NCBI GenBank assembly: GCA_017456985.1
Contig: JAFTIH010000030.1
Location: forward strand, 1-50,358
From: Clostridia bacterium
Lineage (GTDB): Bacteria > Bacillota > Clostridia > Oscillospirales > CAG-272
Direction: 5' to 3'
DNA: 50,358 nt
In this document: piece by piece, positions 8,122 through 15,513 of the stretch
How positions within the stretch are numbered: position 1 is the first letter of the stretch
Layout of the letters: each line of letters begins with the position of its first letter
Notes under the pieces: model-generated
Told to the model about the DNA's origin: nothing
The model's input: only the letters and a program-made list of their open reading frames with translations
Databases searched by the model: none
Made by a program: the position numbers and the translations under genes

Positions 8122-9498
8122 ATGCACAAGAAGAACGAGATCGTGCGCCTGACGGTAACGGACCTCAATAACCTCGGCTTTGGTGTGGGACACCTCGACG
8201 GAATGGCGGTCTTTATTGCGGACGCCGTAGACGGTGACGAGGCAGACGTGCGTCTTATCCGCGTCTGTAAGACCTACGCCGTCGGTAAGATCGAGCGCCT
8301 CATTACTCCCTCGCCAAGCCGTATTCCATCCGCTTGCGACGTGCGCGGATGCGGTGGCTGTGCCTATCGCGCCATCCGCTACGAAAGTGAGCTCCTCAAA
8401 AAAGAGAATAACGTGCGCTTCGCCTTTCGTAAGGCGGGGCTTGGGGACGTGACCGTCCTTCCCGTCACTGCGACGGGCAAGACCGCGCATTACCGCAACA
8501 AAGCCCAATACGCCGTCGCCCCCGATAAGGAAGGGAAGTGCGCGGCAGGCTTCTACGCGCCCAAATCCCACCGCCTTTGCGCGGCTGTCGGCTGCCCCTT
8601 GCAAAACGAAGCCTTCGCCCCCATCGTGCGAGACGTCCTCGATTTTTGTAACGAAAACGGCATCCCGCCCTACGACGAGCAAACGAAGCGCGGCGTCCTT
8701 CGCCATATTTATCTGCGCGCGTCGAGCGACGGGCGCGTGATGCTCACCCTTGTGGGTACCGTCGCCCCCTTCCCGAAGGAAAAGGCGCTCCTTGATCATT
8801 TGCGCACTCGCCACGGGGAGATCGTCGGCATTTATCTGAACCAAAACGACGCGGACACGAATTTGATCTGCTCGTCCGACTATCGCCATCTTTGGGGCGA
8901 AACGCACCTGCGTGACACGCTTGCAGGCGTGCGCCTTGCTATCTCTCCCGCCTCGTTTTATCAAGTCAATCACGACGCTACCGAGCTTCTTTACGCCAAG
9001 GTCGCAGAGCTCGGCGGCTTTACGGGGGACGAGACGGTCGTTGACCTCTATTCGGGCGTCGGTAGTATCGCGCTCTCGCTTGCGCACCGCGTGAAGAAGG
9101 TCATCGGCGTTGAGATCGTCGCCGCCGCCACCGAATGCGCCAAGCAGAACGCAAGGGATAACGCCATAGAAAACGCCACTTTCCTTTGCGCGGATGCGGG
9201 CGACGCCCAAGCCCTCTTTGACGCCGTGCGCCAAGCAGAAGGGAAGGACTTCCGCCCCGACGCCGTCGTCCTCGACCCCCCACGCGCAGGCTGCGCCGAA
9301 TCGCTCCTTTCGTACCTGTGCGACAACGTCTGTCCCGCAAAGATCCTCTACGTCTCCTGCAACCCCGACACCCTCGCCCGCGACGCCCGCTTCTTGACCG
9401 ACCGCGGCTACGCGCTGAGTGATGTTTATCCTTTTGACCTTTTCCCTCGCACGGGGCACGTGGAAAGTTTAGTTTGTCTGACACGTCAGACAAACTAA
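8122..9498 (+). CDS. 23S rRNA (uracil-5-)-methyltransferase, RlmD/RlmCD type
   Basis: This 458-residue SAM-dependent RNA m5U methyltransferase has an N-terminal TRAM-like RNA-binding domain (1-60), a Fe-S cysteine set with C72, C77 and C80 in CDVRGCGGCAYR, and a C-terminal catalytic domain. The latter shows VVDLYSGVGSIALSLA (SAM motif I), VVLDPPRAGC and YVSCNPDTLARD with the catalytic cysteine. GAGAGGAG precedes the ATG. The final codons lie inside a 15-bp-arm palindrome that marks the left edge of the accessory patch, so the last few residues (LTRQTN) may not be ancestral. Which uridine is modified cannot be read from sequence. Confidence 0.92.
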   Translation: MHKKNEIVRLTVTDLNNLGFGVGHLDGMAVFIADAVDGDEADVRLIRVCKTYAVGKIERLITPSPSRIPSACDVRGCGGCAYRAIRYESELLKKENNVRFAFRKAGLGDVTVLPVTATGKTAHYRNKAQYAVAPDKEGKCAAGFYAPKSHRLCAAVGCPLQNEAFAPIVRDVLDFCNENGIPPYDEQTKRGVLRHIYLRASSDGRVMLTLVGTVAPFPKEKALLDHLRTRHGEIVGIYLNQNDADTNLICSSDYRHLWGETHLRDTLAGVRLAISPASFYQVNHDATELLYAKVAELGGFTGDETVVDLYSGVGSIALSLAHRVKKVIGVEIVAAATECAKQNARDNAIENATFLCADAGDAQALFDAVRQAEGKDFRPDAVVLDPPRAGCAESLLSYLCDNVCPAKILYVSCNPDTLARDARFLTDRGYALSDVYPFDLFPRTGHVESLVCLTRQTN

Positions 9499-9499
9499 A
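9468..9499. repeat. Perfect palindrome over the rlmD stop codon
   Basis: Two 15-nt arms, TTTAGTTTGTCTGAC and its reverse complement, are separated by 2 nt. No T tract follows, so it is a poor intrinsic terminator. It borders the hairpin array and may be an end of the inserted segment. Confidence 0.8.
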
Positions 9500-9724
9500 G
9501 CGATATAAATCCTCACGGATTTGAGATATTTGCCTTGCGGCAAGCGATATGCCTGCGGCGCGATATGCCGCGAACTTCGCGGCGTGAGGATTTATAGATA
9601 GCGTGCTTTCCACCACGTTAGCCAAAGGCGAACATATCGCTGTTTCGCAATGCGAAACAATATCGCATTTGCGGTGCAAATATATCGCGCACCAAAGGTG
9701 CATATCGCGTGAGCGAAGCGAACT
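9500..9724. repeat. Symmetrical GCGATAT / ATATCGC hairpin array
   Basis: Four GCGATAT boxes (9500-9506, 9523-9529 as GAGATAT, 9544-9550, 9560-9566) are followed by four boxes of the reverse complement ATATCGC (9634-9640, 9660-9666, 9682-9688, 9702-9708). Each pair of neighbouring boxes encloses a short perfect hairpin whose sequence differs each time, such as AAATCC-TCAC-GGATTT, TTGCC-TTGC-GGCAA, GCCGCGAA-C-TTCGCGGC, TGTTTCGC-AAT-GCGAAACA, ATTTGC-GGT-GCAAAT and GCACC-AAA-GGTGC. A longer inverted repeat (9505-9516 with 9584-9595) closes the left half. The array ends in GAGCGAAGCGAAC, 20 nt before the next start codon. It occupies the whole gap between rlmD and the four-helix-bundle gene. Confidence 0.9.
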
Positions 9725-9743
9725 TTAAAAGAGGTAAACGATT

Positions 9744-10085
9744 ATGAATAAAACAATCAAAGAACTCGCAGTTGAACTTACCATAGAAATAACAGCCATT
9801 TGTGATAACATCAAAGGCAGGGCGGTATTTGTCAATCAACTTTTGCGCTCCTGCTCATCCATCGGTGCAAACAGCTATGAGGCGAAATATGCACAAAGCA
9901 CGGCGGACTTTGTGAGCAAACTTGAAATTGCTCTAAAAGAATGTTATGAAACCGACTATTGGCTTGAAATACTGTTCAAGGTCGGCTCAATGGACGAAAA
10001 TACATATAAAACTCTCGCAAATAAATGTGGCGCTATTCGTAGAAAACTTATCTCCTCCATCACCACCGCAAAGGAAAACGTTTAA
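9744..10085 (+). CDS. Four-helix-bundle protein (23S rRNA-intervening-sequence / S23 family)
   Basis: This 113-residue, largely helical protein matches the S23 family: the I-x-G-R-x-x-F-V-N-Q-L-L-R-S-x-x-S-I-G-A-N-x-x-E-A pattern (residues about 24-49) is diagnostic, followed by FVSKLEIALKECYETDYWLEIL. The family was first seen inside intervening sequences of 23S rRNA and also resembles the Avd accessory protein of diversity-generating retroelements; its general function is unknown. AGAGGT precedes the ATG. It is directly downstream of the hairpin array, which suggests the protein binds or depends on that structure (inference). No reverse transcriptase is nearby, so a retroelement role is unlikely. 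GC content is lower than in the backbone. Confidence 0.85.
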   Translation: MNKTIKELAVELTIEITAICDNIKGRAVFVNQLLRSCSSIGANSYEAKYAQSTADFVSKLEIALKECYETDYWLEILFKVGSMDENTYKTLANKCGAIRRKLISSITTAKENV

Positions 10086-10174
10086 AGACAAATAATGATT
10101 TCGAGCGAATCTCAAAAGTGCATTTTACAGCAGTTTAGTATACCATATCGAAAAGAAATTCTAAAGGGGAGAGT
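10086..10174. repeat. Small relic related to the hairpin array
   Basis: This 89-nt gap contains a GATT-TCGAGCG-AATC hairpin with the GAGCGAA word seen at the end of the main array, and an ATATCG word at 10145-10150 just before the ribosome site of the next gene. The similarity is short, so the call is tentative. Confidence 0.4.
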
Positions 10175-10708
10175 ATGAAGGTCAAGGCTTTACTTATTTC
10201 ACTTTGCCTTTTGTTTGTTTTAAATTTAACCGCTTGCTCTGGATATAACAATATTATGTACAAGCATCTTAGCGATGTGAACAATTACGAAGCATATGAT
10301 GTTGCGGTTGAAAAGATATATGTCTGCAACAAGGAAACGGGGAAACTCGAAGAATACGATGAATCTTTTCACGATGAAAGTTATTTAAGCACCACTGTTT
10401 ATTTCAGCGCTTCGGAATTGAATGGTTTTTATAGTGGTGAGTATATTCTTGCTGATGGCACCAGAACCGAAAGTATGGTTTTGTTGGAAGTGATTGCTGA
10501 AAGCAGCAAAACACTTTTGGAAAACGATTTCTACAAGGATTTCTCCCCAGGAAGTGTTATAGAGATTCAATCTTCAGATTGGGTCTATATGGATGCAAAT
10601 TTTTATTATGTTATTGGCGTTAAATATGGCGAAACACAATATCTGAACCTCGAAGACGGTTTGCAAAATATTGTTGATATGATGGATAAGGACAGGAGTT
10701 TGTTTTAA
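10175..10708 (+). CDS. Putative lipoprotein of unknown function
   Basis: This 177-residue protein has a lipoprotein signal peptide: a Lys-containing N terminus, a hydrophobic core, and the lipobox LTAC with C21 as the predicted lipidated residue. The mature part is acidic and rich in Tyr, Ser and Glu, and I recognise no domain in it. A conserved-looking GSVIEIQSSDWVYMD stretch suggests a small beta-rich fold. AAAGGGGAGAG precedes the ATG. The AT-rich codon use differs from the GC-rich backbone and matches its island neighbours, which points to transfer. It may act together with the next gene, but nothing in the sequence proves it. Confidence 0.6.
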   Translation: MKVKALLISLCLLFVLNLTACSGYNNIMYKHLSDVNNYEAYDVAVEKIYVCNKETGKLEEYDESFHDESYLSTTVYFSASELNGFYSGEYILADGTRTESMVLLEVIAESSKTLLENDFYKDFSPGSVIEIQSSDWVYMDANFYYVIGVKYGETQYLNLEDGLQNIVDMMDKDRSLF

Positions 10709-10740
10709 AAAACATACCTTTTGGTCCTATGATCGCTGTT

Positions 10741-10814
10741 GAAACTATTGGTTTCCTTTGTAAACAAGGTGAGCATATATCGAATTCCGAGCGAAGCAAG
10801 AAACAACATATCGA
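10741..10814. repeat. Second partial hairpin/ATATCG repeat block
   Basis: Two short hairpins (GAAAC-TATTG-GTTTC at 10741-10755 and an imperfect CCTTTGT/ACAAGG) are followed by ATATCGA at 10777, GAGCGAAGC at 10789 and ATATCGA again at 10808. The order hairpin, ATATCG, GAGCGAAGC echoes the large array at 9500-9724 and again ends just before a start codon. Confidence 0.55.
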
Positions 10815-10830
10815 AAGGAAACAGCACAAA

Positions 10831-11517
10831 GTGACTTACGGTGTAATAAAGAACAAAGACGGTTCGACCTATGTGTCACCGATATTTGCACTGAAATATG
10901 TTGGTTGGAAATCGGAGGCGATTGTCTTTGATGAAGCGTTTGAAAAAATCAAAAAAATTAGAATTTGGAATACGGGCTTTGGCGGAATCCGCAGGAAATT
11001 ATTTGTGCTTGCAAATGATTTTGATACAAGCGGCGGAGACTTTGCCGGATATGATTGGGTAATAAGCGATAAAGCTCTTTTCAAGGCGCTTCGGTCAAAG
11101 AAGGGTGCAGATATTCAGAAATTCCCTTTGTTCAAGGACTATTGCAAGGATATATGTGTGCCTGACCTATTTGAGATTAAAACCGAGAAGGATATCGCCG
11201 CCCTTGAAGAGGTTGCATTTGGTTTCCATGACTCCCTCATACAAGAGTATGAGGAAAAGGAAGATGGTATTGTTATACGCTTTGATACAACGTGGGGTTG
11301 CTATATTACCGTGACCTTTGACGGAGTTACCGAAGCCGACTTCAAGGAAAAAGTCGGTCAGATATTGGATTCGGAAATCACGAAAACAGACGAGGGCTTT
11401 TTATTCACAGTATCAGACGGCTTTGCAGGTTGGATTGATGGCTGTGATTACGGTGCCGAGATGGGCGAACCGTATATCAAGTGTAAAAAGATTTTTTGGC
11501 AAATTGAAATTGCTTAA
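10831..11517 (+). CDS. Hypothetical protein in the low-GC patch
   Basis: I do not recognise this soluble protein. The frame is open from 10729, but the first 34 codons run through the hairpin/ATATCG repeat, and GTG at 10831 has AAGGAAA at a suitable distance, giving 228 residues. It lacks signal peptide or membrane segments. Features include FGGIRRKLFVLANDFDTSG, a KALRSKKGADIQKFP segment, and a C-terminal FGFHDSLIQEY...TTWGCYITVTFDGV stretch that recalls small immunity or SMI1-like and DUF4085-like proteins only loosely. Lower GC than the backbone and an isolated position in an insertion suggest acquired accessory function. Confidence 0.5.
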   Translation: MTYGVIKNKDGSTYVSPIFALKYVGWKSEAIVFDEAFEKIKKIRIWNTGFGGIRRKLFVLANDFDTSGGDFAGYDWVISDKALFKALRSKKGADIQKFPLFKDYCKDICVPDLFEIKTEKDIAALEEVAFGFHDSLIQEYEEKEDGIVIRFDTTWGCYITVTFDGVTEADFKEKVGQILDSEITKTDEGFLFTVSDGFAGWIDGCDYGAEMGEPYIKCKKIFWQIEIA

Positions 11518-11531
11518 AATATACTTGCCCA

Positions 11532-11630
11532 ATGTCCGAGCGCACCTTAGCGCTCTTAAAAAAATACGGCTTTCCGCTATCGGGCGAAGAGTTTCCCGAG
11601 TCGGTGGAGCGCTATCGCATCGAACGATAA
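11532..11630 (+). pseudogene. 5'-truncated gene remnant (32 codons)
   Basis: An open frame beginning MSERTLALLKKYG and ending SVERYRIER-stop has GC-rich backbone codon use, unlike the AT-rich gene just upstream. It has no ribosome site and ends 17 nt before the acyltransferase start. It looks like the C-terminal end of a longer protein whose upstream part was lost when the 9.5-11.5 kb segment arrived. The parent family is not recognised. Confidence 0.5.
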
Positions 11631-11647
11631 AAAGAAAGGATGCCCCT

Positions 11648-12460
11648 ATGAAAACCACTCTCACCCCCCGCTCCACGATTGAAAAATGGTACGCGCGGCT
11701 CGGCTTCCCAGAAGCCTATAACGCCGCGTTTTACGCGGCGCTCGACGAGGTCGATCTCTCGGACCTCACGACCTTGGACGCCTACGATAAGGATTCTGCC
11801 GACGGCAAGAAAAATCTCCTTGCCTATCTTTATTTCTGCGAGGAAGCAGAACGCCTTGCGCAGGCGCGCGGCATCTCCGCCGAGATCGTTACCGATACGC
11901 TTTCCGATCTCGTCACGTGGACGAACACCTGGACGCGCGTCAAGGGAACGCTTTGCCTTTACGAGCTGCCGTGGCTCTCCTTCCACGTCGGCGGACGGCT
12001 TTTTCGCCTTGGCAGGCTCCAGTTTTGCATCGGCAAAGCCGACCGCGATATTCCCAAGTATGGCATCGGGAAGGGGGACGACCTCGTCGAGGTGCATATC
12101 CCCGAGGGCGGGAAGCTCGCGGTAGAGGAGTGCAAAGCATCGCTTGATGCGGCACGCGCCTTTTTTGCCAAGCACTTTCCCGAGCTTCATTACACCGTCT
12201 TCACCTGCCACTCCTGGCTTCTCGACGATACGCTTCGCGCCTATTTGAAGCCCGATAGCGGCATTCTACGCTTCGCTGACCTGTTTGACCGCGTCGATCG
12301 GGACGAGGCACCCTCTATCCTTCGCTACCTGTTTTCGTGGGACACCACCCCCGAGAATCTGAAAGACCAAACCCCGAAATCAAGCCTTGCCGCCCGCGTC
12401 AAGGACGCCTTCCTGGCAGGTGAGCGCTTTTACGAAACGCTCGGCGTGATCAGTAAATGA
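11648..12460 (+). CDS. GNAT-like acyltransferase (NAT_N / GNAT_C type)
   Basis: This 270-residue cytoplasmic protein resembles the Firmicutes acyltransferase group with a distinct N-terminal domain and a GNAT-like C-terminal domain. The segment LPWLSFHVGGRLFRLGRLQF (about residues 110-129) and HIPEGGKL followed by a long helix and the FTCHSWLL motif (about 190) fit that group. The acyl acceptor is unknown. The ATG at 11648 has AAAGGA upstream; the frame is open much further 5' but there it shadows the previous gene. Its last ten codons are duplicated about 1 kb downstream, so the present 3' end was probably rebuilt by the HNH-gene insertion: it reads FYETLGVISK here and FYETLGVIPK in the copy. 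Confidence 0.65.
   Translation: MKTTLTPRSTIEKWYARLGFPEAYNAAFYAALDEVDLSDLTTLDAYDKDSADGKKNLLAYLYFCEEAERLAQARGISAEIVTDTLSDLVTWTNTWTRVKGTLCLYELPWLSFHVGGRLFRLGRLQFCIGKADRDIPKYGIGKGDDLVEVHIPEGGKLAVEECKASLDAARAFFAKHFPELHYTVFTCHSWLLDDTLRAYLKPDSGILRFADLFDRVDRDEAPSILRYLFSWDTTPENLKDQTPKSSLAARVKDAFLAGERFYETLGVISK
12428..12451. repeat. 24-bp direct repeat, left copy
   Basis: TTTTACGAAACGCTCGGCGT plus GATC is identical at 13446-13469. This copy is the 3' end of the acyltransferase gene. The pair brackets the HNH gene. Confidence 0.9.
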
Positions 12461-12478
12461 AGTAATGGAGGAATAAAA

Positions 12479-13435
12479 ATGGTAGTCCTTTTTATCCTTG
12501 CAATCGTTGCGGTTGTTGCGTGGTTTGCCTTTCAATATGTCGCAATTCGCTACGAGGATTTTTTGCGTGAACATAGTTCTTCTCTGCACGCCCTAAATGA
12601 ACTTAATGAACAGTTCACTTTTTACGATGTTCCTAACTTTGATATGGAGCACCCATATGATAACGAGAATTTTTACAATGACATCCGACCTAAGGACTAT
12701 TTGACATACCAACTTGTTTATAAGAAGAAGGATGTTCTTGCCGCTATAAATCAGGTGCGCCAAAACGCAGAAAATTATGCATCCTATCAAAACAAGGTTG
12801 CTTTATGCCGTTCTTTTGGTGTTTATGGTACGGTAGAAGCTCCCAAATGGGAATGGCTTCTTTTGAACAGAGAGAAAAAGCTTTTTTCAAAAGCTGTCCA
12901 ACTGCCTCGGGTGAAATTCTCTATTGTTGTTACGCTTGTGTTAACAGATATCTCCGAGCGGTATATTACCAGCAAAAAAGAGGTTTTTGGGGCTGAGGAA
13001 ATTGAAGGAATTATTCATCGTCTTTCACAAAAATCGGGAGATTTTTACTTGAACGAAGACGTTTGGCAATCCATTTGTCGTGTGGAGCGTGGAAGAGTTA
13101 CCAATAAATTGCGCTTTGCAATCTACGCGCGAGACGGAAATCGTTGCTGCAAATGTGGCAGAGCGACACAGGATCTTGAGATCGACCACATATATCCTAT
13201 TTCAAAGGGTGGAAAATCGACTTATGATAATCTGCAAACATTGTGCCATGATTGTAATGTTAGAAAATCCAATACTGTGGAGCGCGGTGCGGTAAACCCG
13301 CGGCAAGCGCGCCAAGAGCAAAAATACTTTTGCCCAAAGTGCGGCGCGATGCTTGTGTTGAAGAACGGGAAAAACAATCAGTTTTACGCGTGTCCCAACT
13401 TTCCACGTTGCCGCCACACGCAGAGCAAAATATGA
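12479..13435 (+). CDS. Membrane-anchored HNH endonuclease with C-terminal zinc ribbon
   Basis: The 318-residue protein has a hydrophobic N-terminal segment (about 2-21, likely a membrane anchor), an unassigned middle of about 170 residues, an HNH domain with CCKCGR (C223, C224, C226), EIDHIYPISKGG (D236, H237) and CHDCN (C256, C259), and a topoisomerase-type C4 zinc ribbon with C285, C288, C305 and C311. HNH domains cut DNA using one metal ion; the ribbon probably aids DNA binding. GGAGGAA precedes the ATG. It is lower in GC than its neighbours and lies between 24-bp direct repeats, so it was inserted as a unit. Roles in homing, defence or competence are possible; none is shown. Confidence 0.8.
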   Translation: MVVLFILAIVAVVAWFAFQYVAIRYEDFLREHSSSLHALNELNEQFTFYDVPNFDMEHPYDNENFYNDIRPKDYLTYQLVYKKKDVLAAINQVRQNAENYASYQNKVALCRSFGVYGTVEAPKWEWLLLNREKKLFSKAVQLPRVKFSIVVTLVLTDISERYITSKKEVFGAEEIEGIIHRLSQKSGDFYLNEDVWQSICRVERGRVTNKLRFAIYARDGNRCCKCGRATQDLEIDHIYPISKGGKSTYDNLQTLCHDCNVRKSNTVERGAVNPRQARQEQKYFCPKCGAMLVLKNGKNNQFYACPNFPRCRHTQSKI

Positions 13436-13445
13436 TTTATTTCCT

Positions 13446-13469
13446 TTTTACGAAACGCTCGGCGTGATC
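13446..13469. repeat. 24-bp direct repeat, right copy
   Basis: This is identical to 12428-12451 and followed by CCCAAATAA, so it encodes the acyltransferase C terminus FYETLGVIPK with a stop, detached from its gene. It is probably the ancestral 3' end. Confidence 0.9.
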
Positions 13470-13539
13470 CCCAAATAAAAGGCAGTAATATAGCGAAAAC
13501 CCCTTCCTACGCAAAAGAAAAAAGAAAGAAGAAACCAAA

Positions 13540-14538
13540 ATGAAAGCACTCAAAAGAATCGGAACCGTACTTCTCATCCTGGGCGCATTTTTGCTCATCA
13601 TCAACCTCATTCCGCCCGCAAAGAACGTGGAAAACAACCCCTTCGTGGTGGGAGAGGGAAATCTGCCGATGATCGCGGCACATCGTGGCGGCGGAGAATG
13701 CAATCCCGAAAACACTCTTCTTGCCTTCCGTGAGGCAGTTGCGACCTACGGGGTCGAGATCATCGAAAGTGACCTGTACTTAACCAAAGACGGTTACCTC
13801 GTCTATAACCACGACGACTACATCGACGAAACCTGCAACGTCAACGGCGATATCACGCTCGACGAGGTCAAGGCGCTTTGCAAGGATAAGGCAAACCGCC
13901 ATTACATCAAGGATATGACGCTCGAGGAGCTGCGCGCATACAATTTCGGCTATTACTTCGAGGATGACAACGGTGAGCGCATCTATAAGGATGTGATCTC
14001 CTTGTCCGAGTTTGGCTTGCAGATCGCCACCGTCGAGCAGCTTTTTGAAGAGTTTTACCAAAGCAACCCCGACCTTCTCTTTATCGTGGAGATCAAGGAC
14101 GGGGGCGATCGGGGAAGAGAAGCGTGCCGCATTTTGAGCGAAACGTTAGATAAATACCCCGCTTATCGTGACCGCATCGTCGTCGGCACCTTCCACGACG
14201 AGATCGAGGAAGAGCTCAAAGCGAGCTATCCCGACCTCTACCGCGGCGCCCCCACGGGTACGGCGGCAAAGTTCATCGTCACGCAGATGCTTGGCGTCAA
14301 CCTCTTCGACGGCAGTGATTTTGCCTGCTTGCAGATCCCGACCTCCTACGACGTGGGCATCACGCTGAACCTCGATAAGCAGACCTATATCAACCGCGCA
14401 CACCGCCGTAATATCGCGGTGCAGTATTGGACCATCAACGACGAGGAAACGATGCGAAAGCTTATCGAGATGGGATGCGATTGCATTATGACGGATAACC
14501 CCGCGCTCTTAAAGCAGGTCTTAGACGAATACCGCTAA
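13540..14538 (+). CDS. Glycerophosphodiester phosphodiesterase, membrane-anchored
   Basis: This 332-residue enzyme is predicted to hydrolyse glycerophosphodiesters to glycerol 3-phosphate and an alcohol. An N-terminal hydrophobic helix (about 8-25) anchors it with the catalytic domain outside. GDPD signatures are clear: AAHRGG with H48 and R49, NPENT with E57, EIIESDLYLTKDG with E76 and D78, and YNHDD with H91; the C-terminal YWTINDEE and CDCIMTDNP segments also fit. A weak AAGAAAGAAG site precedes the ATG. It heads a plus-strand series with a drug/metabolite exporter, an acetyltransferase and a lipid carrier translocase, possibly a loose envelope-related operon. Confidence 0.9.
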   Translation: MKALKRIGTVLLILGAFLLIINLIPPAKNVENNPFVVGEGNLPMIAAHRGGGECNPENTLLAFREAVATYGVEIIESDLYLTKDGYLVYNHDDYIDETCNVNGDITLDEVKALCKDKANRHYIKDMTLEELRAYNFGYYFEDDNGERIYKDVISLSEFGLQIATVEQLFEEFYQSNPDLLFIVEIKDGGDRGREACRILSETLDKYPAYRDRIVVGTFHDEIEEELKASYPDLYRGAPTGTAAKFIVTQMLGVNLFDGSDFACLQIPTSYDVGITLNLDKQTYINRAHRRNIAVQYWTINDEETMRKLIEMGCDCIMTDNPALLKQVLDEYR

Positions 14539-14556
14539 GCAAGGAGACTCCGACAG

Positions 14557-15477
14557 ATGAAAGCCAAAGCGTTTATCTATATCATTTTAGCAGGTCTTAC
14601 CTGGGGTACCACGGGCATCTTCGTTAATTTTCTTGCCCCCTACGGCTTTGGTACGCCCCAGATCACCTTCGTGCGTGGCACCGTCGCTTTTCTTTGTATG
14701 CTCGTTTTTCTGCTCATCAAGCAAAAGGACCTGCTTCGCACCGACCGCAAAAGCTTTTTCTTAATGGCGTGCAACGGGCTTCTTTGCTGTGCGACGTCTA
14801 TCTTCTATTTTCTCTCGCTCCTTCGCACCTCCAACGCCACGGGCGTTGTGCTGATGTACACCGCCCCCGTCTACGTGATGCTCTTTTCCGTGTTCGTATG
14901 GAAGGAGCGCTTTTCGTCCCTTAAGCTCGCATCTATTATCTCTATGCTCGTTGGATGCGTGCTGGTCGCGGGTGTCGTGGGCGGCTTCAAGGTGGACGCG
15001 CTCGGGCTCTTCTTTGGCGTGCTTTCGGGCATCACCTACGCCTCGTACAACGTTTTAACCAAGCACATTATGCGTCGGGGTGCCAACCCGATGGGTGCCA
15101 GCACCTACACCTTTCTCTTTATGGGCATCGGTGCGGCACTCATTTGCCGTCCCTGGCAAATGCCCGCCTTGATTGCAAAGGATCCGCTCGTAACCATCCT
15201 TCTTCTCGTTGGCATCGGGTTCGTGGGCTGCACGCTCCCGTACCTGTTCTATACGCTCGCCATGCGTGATCTTCCCGCAGGCACGGCAGCATCGCTCGGC
15301 ATTATTGAGCCGATGGCGGCAACCGTCTTCGCCGCGCTGATCCTCGGACAGATCCCCGACCCCTTCCAGATCGTGGGTATCGTCCTGATCCTCGCCTCCG
15401 TCGTGCTTCTCGGCGTGGCGGAGAACAAGCTGCATCACCAAAAGGAGACCGAGGACGCGCGTCGTACGGTAGAGTGA
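14557..15477 (+). CDS. EamA/DMT-family transporter
   Basis: This 306-residue protein has about ten hydrophobic helices arranged as two EamA repeats. The first starts with FIYIILAGLTWGTTGIFVNF, and the second with LGLFFGVLSGITYASYNVLT. The TWGTTGIF and final SLGIIEPMAATVFAALILG motifs are typical of DMT exporters for amino acids or metabolites. AAGGAG sits 10 nt before the ATG. The short cytosolic C-terminal tail is charged. The substrate is not predictable. Confidence 0.88.
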   Translation: MKAKAFIYIILAGLTWGTTGIFVNFLAPYGFGTPQITFVRGTVAFLCMLVFLLIKQKDLLRTDRKSFFLMACNGLLCCATSIFYFLSLLRTSNATGVVLMYTAPVYVMLFSVFVWKERFSSLKLASIISMLVGCVLVAGVVGGFKVDALGLFFGVLSGITYASYNVLTKHIMRRGANPMGASTYTFLFMGIGAALICRPWQMPALIAKDPLVTILLLVGIGFVGCTLPYLFYTLAMRDLPAGTAASLGIIEPMAATVFAALILGQIPDPFQIVGIVLILASVVLLGVAENKLHHQKETEDARRTVE

Positions 15478-15513
15478 CGGCACCGCCCGCGTCACGCTTA
15501 AAAGGAGAAAACT

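Noticed and set aside
9500..9708. CRISPR array
   Set aside because: The repeated box is only 7 nt, changes orientation half way, and the gaps are 9-19-nt palindromes rather than constant-length unique spacers. No cas genes are nearby.
9744..10085. Diversity-generating retroelement (Avd-like protein)
   Set aside because: No reverse transcriptase, template repeat or variable-repeat target gene is present.
10729..10830. Upstream start of the hypothetical gene
   Set aside because: The codons run through hairpins and ATATCG repeats, while GTG 10831 has a ribosome site.
11318..11647. N-terminal extension of the acyltransferase to 11318
   Set aside because: It would overlap most of the preceding gene's 3' end in another frame, lacks a ribosome site, and the protein family starts at the ATG at 11648.
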